From Branchiostoma lanceolatum (taxonomy: Eukaryota; Chordata; Leptocardii; Amphioxiformes; Branchiostomatidae), in NCBI RefSeq assembly GCF_035083965.1, contig NC_089726.1, positions 21,808,559-21,872,558 on the forward strand: 64,000 nt of DNA, in the 5' to 3' direction. A program made the position numbers and the translations under genes. Position 1 is the first letter of the stretch. Every line of letters begins with the position of its first letter. Below are positions 40,701 to 64,000 of the stretch, in pieces. The notes beneath the pieces were generated by a model that was given only the letters and a program-made list of their open reading frames with translations, was not told where the DNA came from and did no database searches.

Positions 40701-43700
40701 TCAGAAATTCTCCTTAAATAATTTCCTCAGGTTGGTGAATGACTGAATACATGTAGCAAAGTTCTTTTTCACAACCCCATTTCTAACATAAGCCGACGTT
40801 TCGATGACCGTCTGTCATCTTCTTCCGGACAATTCTTGAACAAAACTTCACGTTTGGGACCACATTGTTAGCAGTAACACTTAGCTCCAGTGCATAGTGC
40901 ACCAGTCAGTATCGCCCTGAAGATGATGACAGACATTCATCGAAACGCCGGCACTTGTTGAATGATGTAGTAAATAACTGTTCTAAATATAGAACTTTGC
41001 TATTCATCACAAACCCTGCCTTTAGTGACCACCTTTCTACTGTGACCACTTTTTCAAGTCCCTTGAATGGTCACTTTAGACAGGTATAACTGTACCATCT
41101 TGACAGGTATAAAAAGGAAAAAAAACTGACCTTGGTTCCTGTCCCTGTTGTAGCACTTGTCGTACCACTGCCAGGGCTCCTGAATGGCGCGGTCCGACTT
41201 CACGTTGTTGTTCTTACGGTTGTTGGACTGCGCCCGGGTCTCCTGGGGGTTGTTAGGGGTGTGGTCCTGGGTCTGGGTGGTACGGCCGTTACGCAGGGTG
41301 TCGTCAGTTCCTGAAAAAACATAATACAAAATCTTTCAGTCACACAAACGTTATATAAATTATGATCTAATTGTAATTGTCATGAGAGTTATGAGACCCT
41401 CTATTGTAAGATGTCATAGCACCCAAAAAAACAACTTTTCACAACCCTAAAAAAAAGCGGAGATATTGTTTTTGGTTATTCTGTGTGTTTGTGCGTTTGT
41501 CCGTGTCTGCCTGTGTTTCCTGATATTTATGGTAAGCATTACTTAAAAACGTCTGCATGGATTCTGATGATATTTGATACGTGGGCAGGTGTTGGGAAGA
41601 TGAATGTCTAGGTTGACTTTGGGCCCCCTGGTATGAGATCTTGATACATTTTCAAGGTATATCAAGCATACAATGTCATGTCATATACATGTATTACAAT
41701 AAACTTTTTATTACCATACTGTGTCCAAAACTGAACTTGTTAATCTACCATACCTGATCCTACCCATGTGATTGTAACATCTAATAACTGACATAATTCC
41801 ACTAGGGTACATAACTCTGCCACCTTGAAAAGACATGTCCAAACAGATCTACAGCCCCCAGTATAATGCACTCCAGGACCTCAGGATATCTCTCAAACCC
41901 ACTGTTTTTCAAAGTGACACATATATGTAACCTGGCGGATTAATGTTAATAGAATGCATGGTGTTACTAGTAAGCTTTTTTTTCTCTTAGACTGCTTGAA
42001 CCATAGGTGGGGTTCTAACTTAAACTTCTGCGCTTTTCTTAAGCAAATACTGGTAAGATACATTTTTGGATTACAGATTTTTCTAAGGAACTAGATGTGT
42101 ACGCAGTGTTCTCACCAGGCCTTTTCAGCATACCTGGGGCCCTCAATGCTGTGATCTGGACCCCAATGCTGTGTCTCAATGAGCATAGGGGTGTTTCTTT
42201 CTGAGAAGAACCTTCATAAATCTTATAAAAAGTTCATATTTGGCTTTAAAATGAGGATGTGACAGAGGAAAAACTTAACTTCACAAAATTTATCACTCAA
42301 AATGCAGGAAATAGTGTCTTATTTGGTTATGAATTTCAACGGTTATCATGTCTTTGGCACAGTACTCCGCGAGTGTCTTGCGCCGTGCAAAGTTGGCCTT
42401 CTGTACCTGATCCCTACGCTGTGAAAAAATCCTGGTGAGAACACTGGTTCATGTATGTTTTGGTGCACAGATGTATCTGATTACACGTAATTGAGGATAC
42501 ACCTGCAGTGCTTCATAACTAACCACCCACCTGTGGCGGAGCTGACGTCGTCCTGACACATGTACTGCATCACCACCTGGCAGTTCTGCTTGTGAGGGTC
42601 TGAGTCCGCGTCCCCCCCACAGCCGTGCTGATTGGTCCATTCCACCGTCAGGAAACTCCGCCCAGATTTATCCTCTTTGTTTGATGAATCCCAGCCATAG
42701 GGGCCGCTCTGGAAATAAGTCTGGATAGGGGTAACAGAACAAAGTTGTAAACCTTAATAACAGTCTGTACTCACTGTAAAAAACATGGTGTGTTATGCCT
42801 AAAAGGCAGTACATGTATACCAACTATGCAAAACAAACAAACAAATCTAGAACCACATTGTAGATGATTTCCATGATTTTTTTTTTAATTACAAATCATA
42901 AAATGTAGTTTGCAGGCAGATATATGTAATGCCCTGGTCATGTGCTGTATATTCAGCAGAATAAAATAGAAATTCAGAACAACTTAAAACAATATCATCC
43001 TGTATCTTGCATTGACATTGCACGTATGCACTTTGTGATGGTTGCAAATGTAGACTGATTGAATATACACAAATGAATATTAAAGACTTCAAACAACTAT
43101 AATTTTGTCACCAAGCATTATACATAGCTTTTGATACAATTCAGTTCTTGGTTACCATTCTGAATTGTCCGTCCTCGTTGTTGAAGGCATTGTTGGTCTT
43201 GTCTCCGACGTTGTACCCTCCCCGGTTGTTGTTCTGTAAATCAAAGAACATCCAGTAAGATAACAGGTTTTAAAAAAATGATAATGCTTATTAGTTAATC
43301 AAGAAAGTTGCATTTTGTACAAAAAAAAAAAAATTCACCTAATTCTAACTTAAAGTCATATTACATTTACCTTGAACTGACATGGAGTACAATTGCAAGA
43401 GTGAGTGAGTGAGTGAGTGAGTGAGTGAGTGAGTGAGTGAGTGAGTGAGTGAGTGAGTGAGTGAGTGAGTGAGTGAGTGAGTGAGTGAGTGAGTGAGTGA
43501 GTGAGTGAGTGAGTGAGTGAGTGAGCAAGCATGACTAGTTTTTTTTCTAAATTTTTGCAAAGTTTAAAAGACATTTGCTATACATCGTATTACTTTTAGC
43601 CACATTATGTATTAAAAATAAATGTGTGTACAATATGGCTATTCTGAAGATTCTAAAACAGACCTGTGAGTCGAAGACCCTGTTGGCGTTCTGTCTGTTA

Positions 43701-43807
43701 GCGGACCGCTCGTTGAGCCGGTTGTTTGAACCGCGAGGGTTGTGTAGGTACACGTCACCACCAACCAGGCTGCACAGGAGTAACGTCACACTCAGCGTTC
43801 TCCACAT
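34799..43807 (-). CDS. DD3-3-like secreted protein, complete 13-exon gene (676 aa)
   Basis: Exons, minus strand: 43807-43664, 43233-43156, 42720-42531, 41310-41131, 40399-40210, 39635-39463, 38871-38628, 37927-37865, 37735-37624, 37092-36909, 36549-36478, 35951-35783 and 35030-34799. All borders are GT/AG and the 2031 nt stay in frame. A signal peptide (~1-17) is followed by [16 protein letters not shown], the hallmark start of DD3-3 proteins first described in Dictyostelium. The middle is rich in Cys, Asn, Trp and Tyr, with [20 protein letters not shown] in exon 5. Residues ~459-676 contain [15 protein letters not shown] (His524) and [11 protein letters not shown] (Cys645), possibly a divergent cupredoxin-like domain. 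No membrane anchor is seen. Function is unknown. An acceptor-like TTTTTGTAG directly precedes the ATG, so a 5'UTR exon may lie upstream, possibly near 47793. A paralogue is at 50114. Introns hold repeats but no other gene. Confidence 0.9.
35475..35532. repeat. Near-perfect palindrome in DD3-3-like intron
   Basis: Two exact 28-bp arms (AAGAATTACAGTACTCTATG...) around a 2-bp centre. The right arm overlaps the start of the ACTGTAATTC MITE copy at 35521, suggesting an inverted duplication of the MITE end. Confidence 0.8.
35521..35760. mobile_element. ACTGTAATTC-ended MITE, copy 2 (reverse)
   Basis: About 240 bp, in reverse orientation relative to 22317-22559, within the last intron of the DD3-3-like gene, 22 bp from the exon at 35783. 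Confidence 0.65.
38030..38700 (-). repeat. Tandem partial duplications of DD3-3-like exon 7
   Basis: The 3' part of exon 7 with its splice donor and adjoining intron recurs five times in the same orientation; the shared word CACATCTCTT starts at 38042, 38193, 38363, 38507 and 38641 (spacing 151, 170, 144, 134). The last is in the functional exon 38628-38871. Copies are separated by CCCTCC-rich tracts. The extra copies lack the exon's 5' half and acceptor; at least one retains a GT donor. Confidence 0.85.
40728..40990. repeat. Inverted-repeat element with CGACGTTTCGATGA motif
   Basis: GCCGACGTTTCGATGACCGT near 40793 and its inverse GACAGACATTCATCGAAACGCCGGC near 40930 suggest a degraded TIR element in a DD3-3-like intron. 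The ends are not exact. Confidence 0.4.
43400..43525. repeat. (TGAG)n microsatellite
   Basis: About 31 uninterrupted GAGT units in intron 1 of the DD3-3-like gene. Likely polymorphic in length. Confidence 0.95.
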
Positions 43808-44764
43808 CTACAAAAACAAATAATACAAAAAAATGAATATTTGTATAAATATCTCTTATCATGTAACGGGGGGGTTGGAGGTCTACATTTCCTCTAACCA
43901 GGAATCAAGAAAATTTACAATGACAATTTTGTTTCCTATTCAAATCAAAGCCTTTCAAATTAGAAAAAGTTGACTTAACTACTGTTTTTTCTGGGCTTTT
44001 CATGACATTTTTTTAGATCATGGAGACAGATTGTGATTTTTTTTTAAATTCGTTATTGATCTAAAGCTGTATTATCTATCAACGTATACATAATTGAATA
44101 AATTCAAATATTTATCAATGTTAGTCATTCATCATTCATGACACACCAACCAACACAATCATCTCTTCAGAATTCCTTCCCGATGAAGATTTCCAAACCA
44201 CTTCCTCCCTTTTAAAACAGGAACAAGAAATTACTCTTCCTACAGCCTACAGGGCTTCCTATGTTACTATTCATACAACACCAAAATACATAACATTGAG
44301 TCATACAGTTTATAGCCATATTCAAATAATGAACTTTAACTCAATGAAAAAGATGCATGTCTCAAATCTTTATTATATCAATTAAAAGAATTGTTTTGCC
44401 TTGTGACTTCACCAAAAGGGCAATTCTGGAGCAAAAAAGAAAATGTAGGAATGCTGTCAGTGACTCCATATGAACAAAATGTACATTGTATCCTTTACAT
44501 TACAATGAATGGTGTACTCAAGTATTAAATAGTATGTCCAATGGCTTCCTCTTCAACATTGTGGTCTTCCACATGGTGACTTACACATTGGTGTAACTTG
44601 GAAAGACTGGAGCAAAGTCCTACTGTTAAATGTGTTTTGTAAATCTATACCAATGTTGTACCAAGAAGCCTGGACCGCGGCTAGAAAACCTCCTTGGTTG
44701 TACCAGCATTGAGGGAAGGATCCCTACATACATGTACTCTTCTCAGGTCATTCAGTACCACGGG

Positions 44765-46670
44765 CAGGGCTCGAAATTCAGTTTTGGGAATAGGTGCACT
44801 GGTGCACCCAACTTAAAAAATTGGGTGCACCAAAAAATTTTTGGGTGCACCACATAAAATAAAGTAGAATGTAACTATTGTAAGCAAAACCTAATGACAA
44901 ACCTAACAGTTCCTCTTCATGTGCGTTTGGCACGCGATCTCGGCACGCAGTTTTGAAGCTTTCAAAATCGAAATTAACTCAAATTCTAACATCAAAATCT
45001 TAAACAAGTACAACAACAAAGATTTTATTATTTTCTTACACTTAGACGTCAAGAATATGCTGTCTACTAGTGTGCAGTGATACCTTACACATTAAACCGT
45101 ACAAAAATATTTGGGTGCACCAGTGGGGTCCCCCGAAAGTGCGAAATGGAACGAAATGGAACGAAATGGAACGAAATGGAACGAAATGGAACGAAATGGA
45201 ACGAAATGGAACGAAATGGAACGAAATGGAACGAAATGGAACGAAATGGAACGAAATGGAACGAAATGGAACGAAATGGAACGAAATGGAACGAAATGGA
45301 ACGAAATGGAACAAGATAACATATGTAACATTATGAAATGAAATACCAGTACTGCTCGCTTCTGTATCTAAAATGCTTCCTGTTCCGTTCTACTGTGAAT
45401 GTTACAACGTTTCGTATATTTCGCTATCTATCGGTATATCGTTTCATAATGTTACATTTAAAAGAGAATATATGTTGTTTTGTTCCTTAGTTACCACTAA
45501 TTGTTAGTTTTCCGCAGGTTTTCAATCAAAACATCGTGGCGAGTTTCCTTTGGTTACAGTTAGGGTTTGGCTTCTACCATTATCTATAGTATGGTGGTAC
45601 TCATTGGAAAAGTGGATCCGTTATGCTTATTTCTTTCATAGATTTAGTATAATTTAGATTTTACATCATTGCATATCTGTATCAATTCGTTTGGCAGGTT
45701 TTGATAATAAAATTACTCTCAGCGATTTGGTATTACAAAATATATTCACCGCATTTAACCTAAATAACAGTGGTATCGTCCGCTGAACTCTAATGACCTT
45801 TGTTTGCATGCTGCGACGCCATCTTGGAACAATGCGGAAATTTGATTTAGATCTTTTATTTACCCGCGGAAAACGCAAATTCAGCCCGGATAATTATATT
45901 TTCAAGAACTTAACACATCAGATACACGAACGAGTCTTCTATTAAAAAGCTGCGGCCGTTATTTCGCCAAGTCCGACTGCTCAGAAATGGCGATGTACCG
46001 CGGAACGGAGGAGTGTAAACAGCCATGTAAAAATCAAAGATACCATTCTAGAAATAGCTTAAGTTAAACTACGAAATTCTTTTTTTCTTCATTCAAACAC
46101 TTAAAGAGTCCTACTTGAGTCCACACTTGGCGCAGCTGCAGCGCGGAAATAAAAAGAGTGTGAACCAGGCGTGGGCTCGGAGTTACGGCCGCTGTTGTAA
46201 ACAAAGGTACGCCGACCACGCGCGGCGCCGTGACCGTAATCGGCAGTTGGCGTTTCGGCCGGACTCAAAATCGCCTGGCCGCGACCACATTGGACAGGTG
46301 ACCGCTATAGACTTATTCTTAATGTTTATATCAATGAGGAAAGTCCAAGGGGCCGACACAAAATTGACCACTATGGCCAGGTTTGACTGTATGTTGTTTT
46401 AGTTTGTTCTATTTCGTTCCATTTCGTTCCATTTCGTTCCATTTCGTTCCATTTCGTTCCATTTCGTTCCATTTCGTTCCATTTCGTTCCATTTCGTTCC
46501 ATTTCGTTCCATTTCGTTCCATTTCGTTCCATTTCGTTCCATTTCGTTCCATTTCGTTCCATTTCGCACTTTCGGGGGACCGCACCAGTGCACCCACAGT
46601 AAAAAAATTGGGTGCACAGCTCCAAAATTGGGTGCACTGGGTGCACATGCACCCAGTATTTCGAGCCCTG
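44765..46670. mobile_element. hAT-type MITE interrupted by a second transposon
   Basis: Starts CAGGGCTCGAAATTC and ends GTATTTCGAGCCCTG, with an exact 8-bp target duplication ACCACGGG (44757-44764 and 46671-46678). Without the insertion at 45126-46581 it is about 441 bp, comparable with the 401-bp copy at 21535. It lies between the two divergent DD3-3-like genes. Confidence 0.85.
45126..46581. mobile_element. MULE-like non-autonomous transposon with satellite TIRs
   Basis: The ends GGGTCCCCCGAAAGTGCG and, inverted, CGCACTTTCGGGGGACC flank a 1.46-kb element. Inside each end is an array of the 10-bp unit GAAATGGAAC: 17 units at 45143-45312 and 16 inverted units at 46406-46565. GCACCAGTG is repeated at 45117-45125 and 46582-46590 as a 9-bp target duplication. 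The unoccupied site exists in the related MITE at ~54119. The 9-bp duplication with long TIRs suggests a Mutator-like element. The centre (45313-46405) has no recognisable transposase; open frames through the arrays are artefacts of the repeat. Confidence 0.85.
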
Positions 46671-47033
46671 ACCACGGGTGACCTCAATACAACATGAATG
46701 CCAATATGGGTCCTAAAATGTTGCAATACTGAAAAGTTCATATCTTTCTATACAAAAAAAAACTGTTTCTTAGACTACATTTCAACAGGCCAGAATCATT
46801 CATAGCAGGATATTTTAAAGGAATCTACAGCAAATCTCTATTTTCTAACACCTCAATCTCGGTTTTAAGCACACTGTAAGCACTGTCTCTGGATTAGTTC
46901 TTTGTCATAAGTAGTTACACAACTGGAAAGAGTTTCTGGCTTAACCAGTCCTAATGATGAGTTTGCTACTAGATTTGGTCCTGGACCAGTAAAAAAAGGA
47001 AAGCAATGAACTATGACGCTTTTAGAGAGCTAA

Positions 47034-47345
47034 GTAACTTGCAATTTGTAGCTTTGCTACAGCTCGCGTATTTTAGCCAAGCACACCAGGTCACCCCTAC
47101 TCTTCTTGAGTGTGTTGGGTTCTTTTACGTACAGATGTTTGACGCTTGAGGCTTACACCTGACGCTCCCCTATAGTCATATAGCCTGGAATCCCGACCTA
47201 TTTATAGCTGCCGGGTCTCTTCTCTCCCGCGGAGGGAGAGAAGAGACCCGGCAGCTATAAATAGGTCGGGATTCCAGGCTAATAGTCATACACACTAGTA
47301 ACACAGGGCGGCCGGCTTTATGTCACCATCCGAAATGACGAATGC
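47034..47345 (-). mobile_element. SINE copy interrupted by a foldback element
   Basis: Shares the body of the SINE at 15840-16197 (CAAGCACACC, GTCACCCCTACTCTTCT, GTGTTGGGTTCTTTTAC). It is split by the foldback at 47181-47281. The tRNA-like head is degraded. Confidence 0.65.
47181..47281. mobile_element. 101-bp foldback element, TAGCCT/AGGCTA ends
   Basis: An almost perfect palindrome (arms of ~50 bp meeting at CCCGCGG) starting TAGCCTGGAATCCCGACC. An exact 9-bp target duplication ATAGTCATA lies at 47172-47180 and 47282-47290. The ends match the element at 13877-14071. Confidence 0.85.
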
Positions 47346-50113
47346 AACAACTTGTCCGAGCTGAACTAGCACCTTTCGGAAAAGGCAACACTGGACCACG
47401 TTTTGAGCCCTTTGGGTGTAACGTTATTCCATTCAACCCTTTCTTTTTCTTGACACTGCAAGTTGACAGTCAGGGTTTTAAATATCATGTAATTTATGTT
47501 GATAGCCCCTTGTATGTGCATATTTTCACACTGCCGTAATACTGTACACATATCTTATGTCATAAAGAAAAACCCTGAACTTCTAGCCTCCCTGAAAAGC
47601 CCGACACGTCCCTTCCATATCTCCGGGGGTCCCGTGTCAGGTTCCCTCGGTGCACAGTCCGTCCCAGCCCGAAGGAACATCCACATGTTTACGCTACCTT
47701 CAAACTCCCGTAGCACGTGGATTTTGGGGTTTTCTAAATATCTTATGGTTCTCTAAGACACATTAACTACTAAGGAAAGCTCTCGCAACGTACCTTTGTC
47801 TTAAGATTCTCTAAGATCGGCTCTGAAGACGTTTAAGTTGACTCAAGTTTGACCCATCAGCGCTCTACTCTTTGCATCGAGCAGGAAGTGTAGAGTAAGG
47901 GTCACATGATCGGAAGCTACCAATATTTGGCGGGGATTTTTTATGACGCCTTATTTATAAAAAGAGGTTGATTAAACTTAAATACATGAACTAACCGAAT
48001 ACAGTAGTCATCTTGTTCATACTTAGAAATGTTGCTGCAAATAGGGAATATTGTCATTTACATTTCAAATATTTATAAAAGTTTCATCCCTGTCCAGAAA
48101 TTGTATCGCCTCGTAAGGTGAGACAATTGAACATCAATGCACCTTTGGGCGACAGGTAAACACTAATGCGTCATGCACGCACGTTATCTAACGACACAGA
48201 TAAAGTCATCATACATAAATAATCCGGTGACGACATAGGCGTACATAAAAGGGGCCGTCAGTGGAAGACCATCTATGGTAAAACATTCATGGTGATTAAC
48301 ATATACGTCGATGAAGGTTTGGTATCCGGATGTCCATTGATCCAGTATAGAATATTGAGTGATACCAAGGAGGTTTGGAGACACAAAATAAATCTAACAA
48401 CTTTATGTATTCTCCAAAAAGTCCATTATCCACTACCTTGGACCCAGGGGACCAGTGAGCAAGAATTCATGGCAATTTGTGATGTAAATTGTAAATCAAA
48501 CCAGCCGTACATGTCGGCACTGGTTGAGTCGGTCCCGTACCAGGGTGTGCAAGTCTCTCTTGGATCGGAAATCTATACATCAATAAACACTTTTGTTATG
48601 TAGATCATACCTCAGGTCAGGCCTGTGGGACAAAGTATTTTCCCAAACAAACACTTTAAAGACATTGAAGTGAAAATCATGCCTTTTATTCAGTTTAGAA
48701 TAAATAAAAAAAATTCTCACAGAGTAGGGTGTTTCCCTTCGATGGAATTGCTTCATTTACCATTAAGTTTGGAACTCCCTGGCGTTTCACGAGTTGCATT
48801 TACAGAGACTGAAGGTTCACAAATCATTAAAGAAAATTCCCAAATGTTTGTGTTAAGTTTGCAAAAACATACAAAGGCTGTCCTTGGAAGGATGTACACT
48901 AATAATGCTTGCGTGAGGAGGACGTTTTCCGTATGTCCTTGGGTCTCAACGTATTTGTTACTTAAAGAATTCACCCTTTTTACAAGGAATCCCGCATAAC
49001 AATGAGGAACCACGCAGTGTAGCCCTTCTATGTTTTGTAAATCCTCTTAAGAAGCCACCATCTTCTTAAAATCCCCTGTCTTGTTTGTCTTGCGCATAGC
49101 TAATGTGTAGAGACCATCTTATCTCTAAGGCTCTAAACCTCCCATTCTTTGCCCTCTCAATTTCTAAGAAAGTTAAAACTCTTTAGAACTTTACATGACA
49201 GTTAAAAATAGAAGATTTGTCACTTTGCGTGACGCAACCAAGGCCGTTACGTATTACACTAATTGTGTTTTCCACATTCCAGCAATAAACACTATAATTA
49301 ACATCGCTATCTATTAATCTTTCCCCGGATGTGTAAAATATCTACCTTTACAGACAAGATTAAACTTTAGCACGCATCTGAACTCATATAAACCATTGGA
49401 AAAAATGTTGCAGTCCAGCAAAGTGTAATCAAACTCTCAGGAAAAGTGCATCACTTTTCAATTTTTCGTTATTTGATACATTTGTTTCAGGCCAGGTGTG
49501 TTTTGAGAAAGTTAAGATTGTGTTTCAGATGAAACGTTACAAACAAGCAAAGAGTAAACAAACTTTAAGAAAAATACGATAAGGTACATCACTTCCCAGA
49601 CTTTCGTCACTTGATACAGCTGCGGCAGGTGCGACTGCTTAAATATAACAGGTTTTCAGGTGAAGTCAGGTGCAATGACTCATAAACTCGGTAAAGGTCT
49701 CCGATGTCTCCATTGTCCATATTTGGTCATGCGATATCACTTCCGTGTTTGGGCGGATCGCTTTTTAGAGATGATGATATCATTACGCATAATTTGTTTA
49801 AAAACAAATATGATACTTTTACTAATAAATTGCAAACTAAAACAAATATTCTAACATATCCATTACATGAATTATATTTATATTACATAGAAAATGACAT
49901 TGAGTGAATATTTGTAGGACTCGTTTCTGTCAGGTGGAAGGACAAAGTTCCAAGCTGGGGGTAAACAAGCAGTACTTTTACACAGGCAACTTCTGGTGAT
50001 TTCAGAAATTTCGGAGGTCGATTTGGGGCAGAAAACTTGACGTTACAAGTTTACTTGAAGTCGCGCTGGACCGCGGCTGGGACAGAGAGGACCGTAAGAG
50101 TGATCTAGGCGCC
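47346..50113. other. Interval upstream of the second DD3-3-like gene
   Basis: No recognised gene. A possible 5'UTR exon of the first DD3-3-like gene ends at a GTACGT-type donor near 47793 (minus). Two consecutive plus-strand open frames, 48289-48603 (104 aa) and 48625-48999 (124 aa), resemble nothing I know, have no repeats or clear splice context, and are probably chance. Confidence 0.4.

Positions 50114-64000
<13,887 letters not shown>

Noticed and set aside
43345..43574. Open frames with repeated Leu-Thr-His-Ser
   Set aside because: Product of the TGAG microsatellite in an intron.
45070..45336. Open frames encoding repeated RNGTKWNEME-type peptides, and their mirror at 46371-46697
   Set aside because: They are translations of the 10-bp satellite arrays in a transposon's TIRs, open in several frames on both strands.
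48289..48999. Two consecutive open frames of 104 and 124 aa
   Set aside because: No recognisable domain, no codon or splice evidence; length is within chance for AT-rich DNA.

Overview
The window looks like nuclear DNA of an invertebrate chordate, most likely a cephalochordate (amphioxus). The reasons are animal genes with short GT-AG exons, a PFKFB/YOD1 head-to-head pair as in vertebrates, two DD3-3-like genes (a family I do not recall from vertebrates), and dense small DNA transposons and tRNA-derived SINEs. The species call is inference.

Layout. 1-6433: a two-gene DNA transposon, with a spliced DDE transposase on + and a divergently transcribed HIRAN-domain gene on -. It ends in a terminal inverted repeat (TIR) and TA dinucleotide about 100 bp from a PFKFB exon, so it appears to sit in a PFKFB intron. 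6539-10924 (-): the first three coding exons of PFKFB. 11632-12573 (+): YOD1, head-to-head with PFKFB. 12600-17250: no gene, with foldback and SINE insertions. 17255-26728 (-): NUDT5, including a probable 9-nt micro-exon. 27277-30923 (+): EMC1, with an uninterrupted coding region behind a 5'UTR intron, head-to-head with NUDT5. 34799-43807 (-): a complete 13-exon DD3-3-like gene. 44765-46670: a hAT-type MITE interrupted by a second transposon whose TIRs consist of a 10-bp satellite. 50114-64000 (+): a second DD3-3-like gene, divergent from the first and cut by the window edge.

The housekeeping genes do not form one pathway. PFKFB sets fructose-2,6-bisphosphate, YOD1 deubiquitinates p97 clients in ER-associated degradation, NUDT5 hydrolyses ADP-sugars and EMC1 is part of the ER membrane insertase. 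They are arranged as two divergent pairs likely sharing promoters (PFKFB/YOD1 and NUDT5/EMC1). The DD3-3-like proteins are predicted secreted proteins of unknown role; the complete copy ends in a region that could be cupredoxin-like.

Exon borders were read by eye from GT/AG sites and checked by adding phases. They agree for all 13 exons of the complete DD3-3-like gene, the visible part of its paralogue, the transposase, four HIRAN exons, PFKFB exons 1-3 and all NUDT5 junctions except one, where a small exon is missing from my model. No database search was run.
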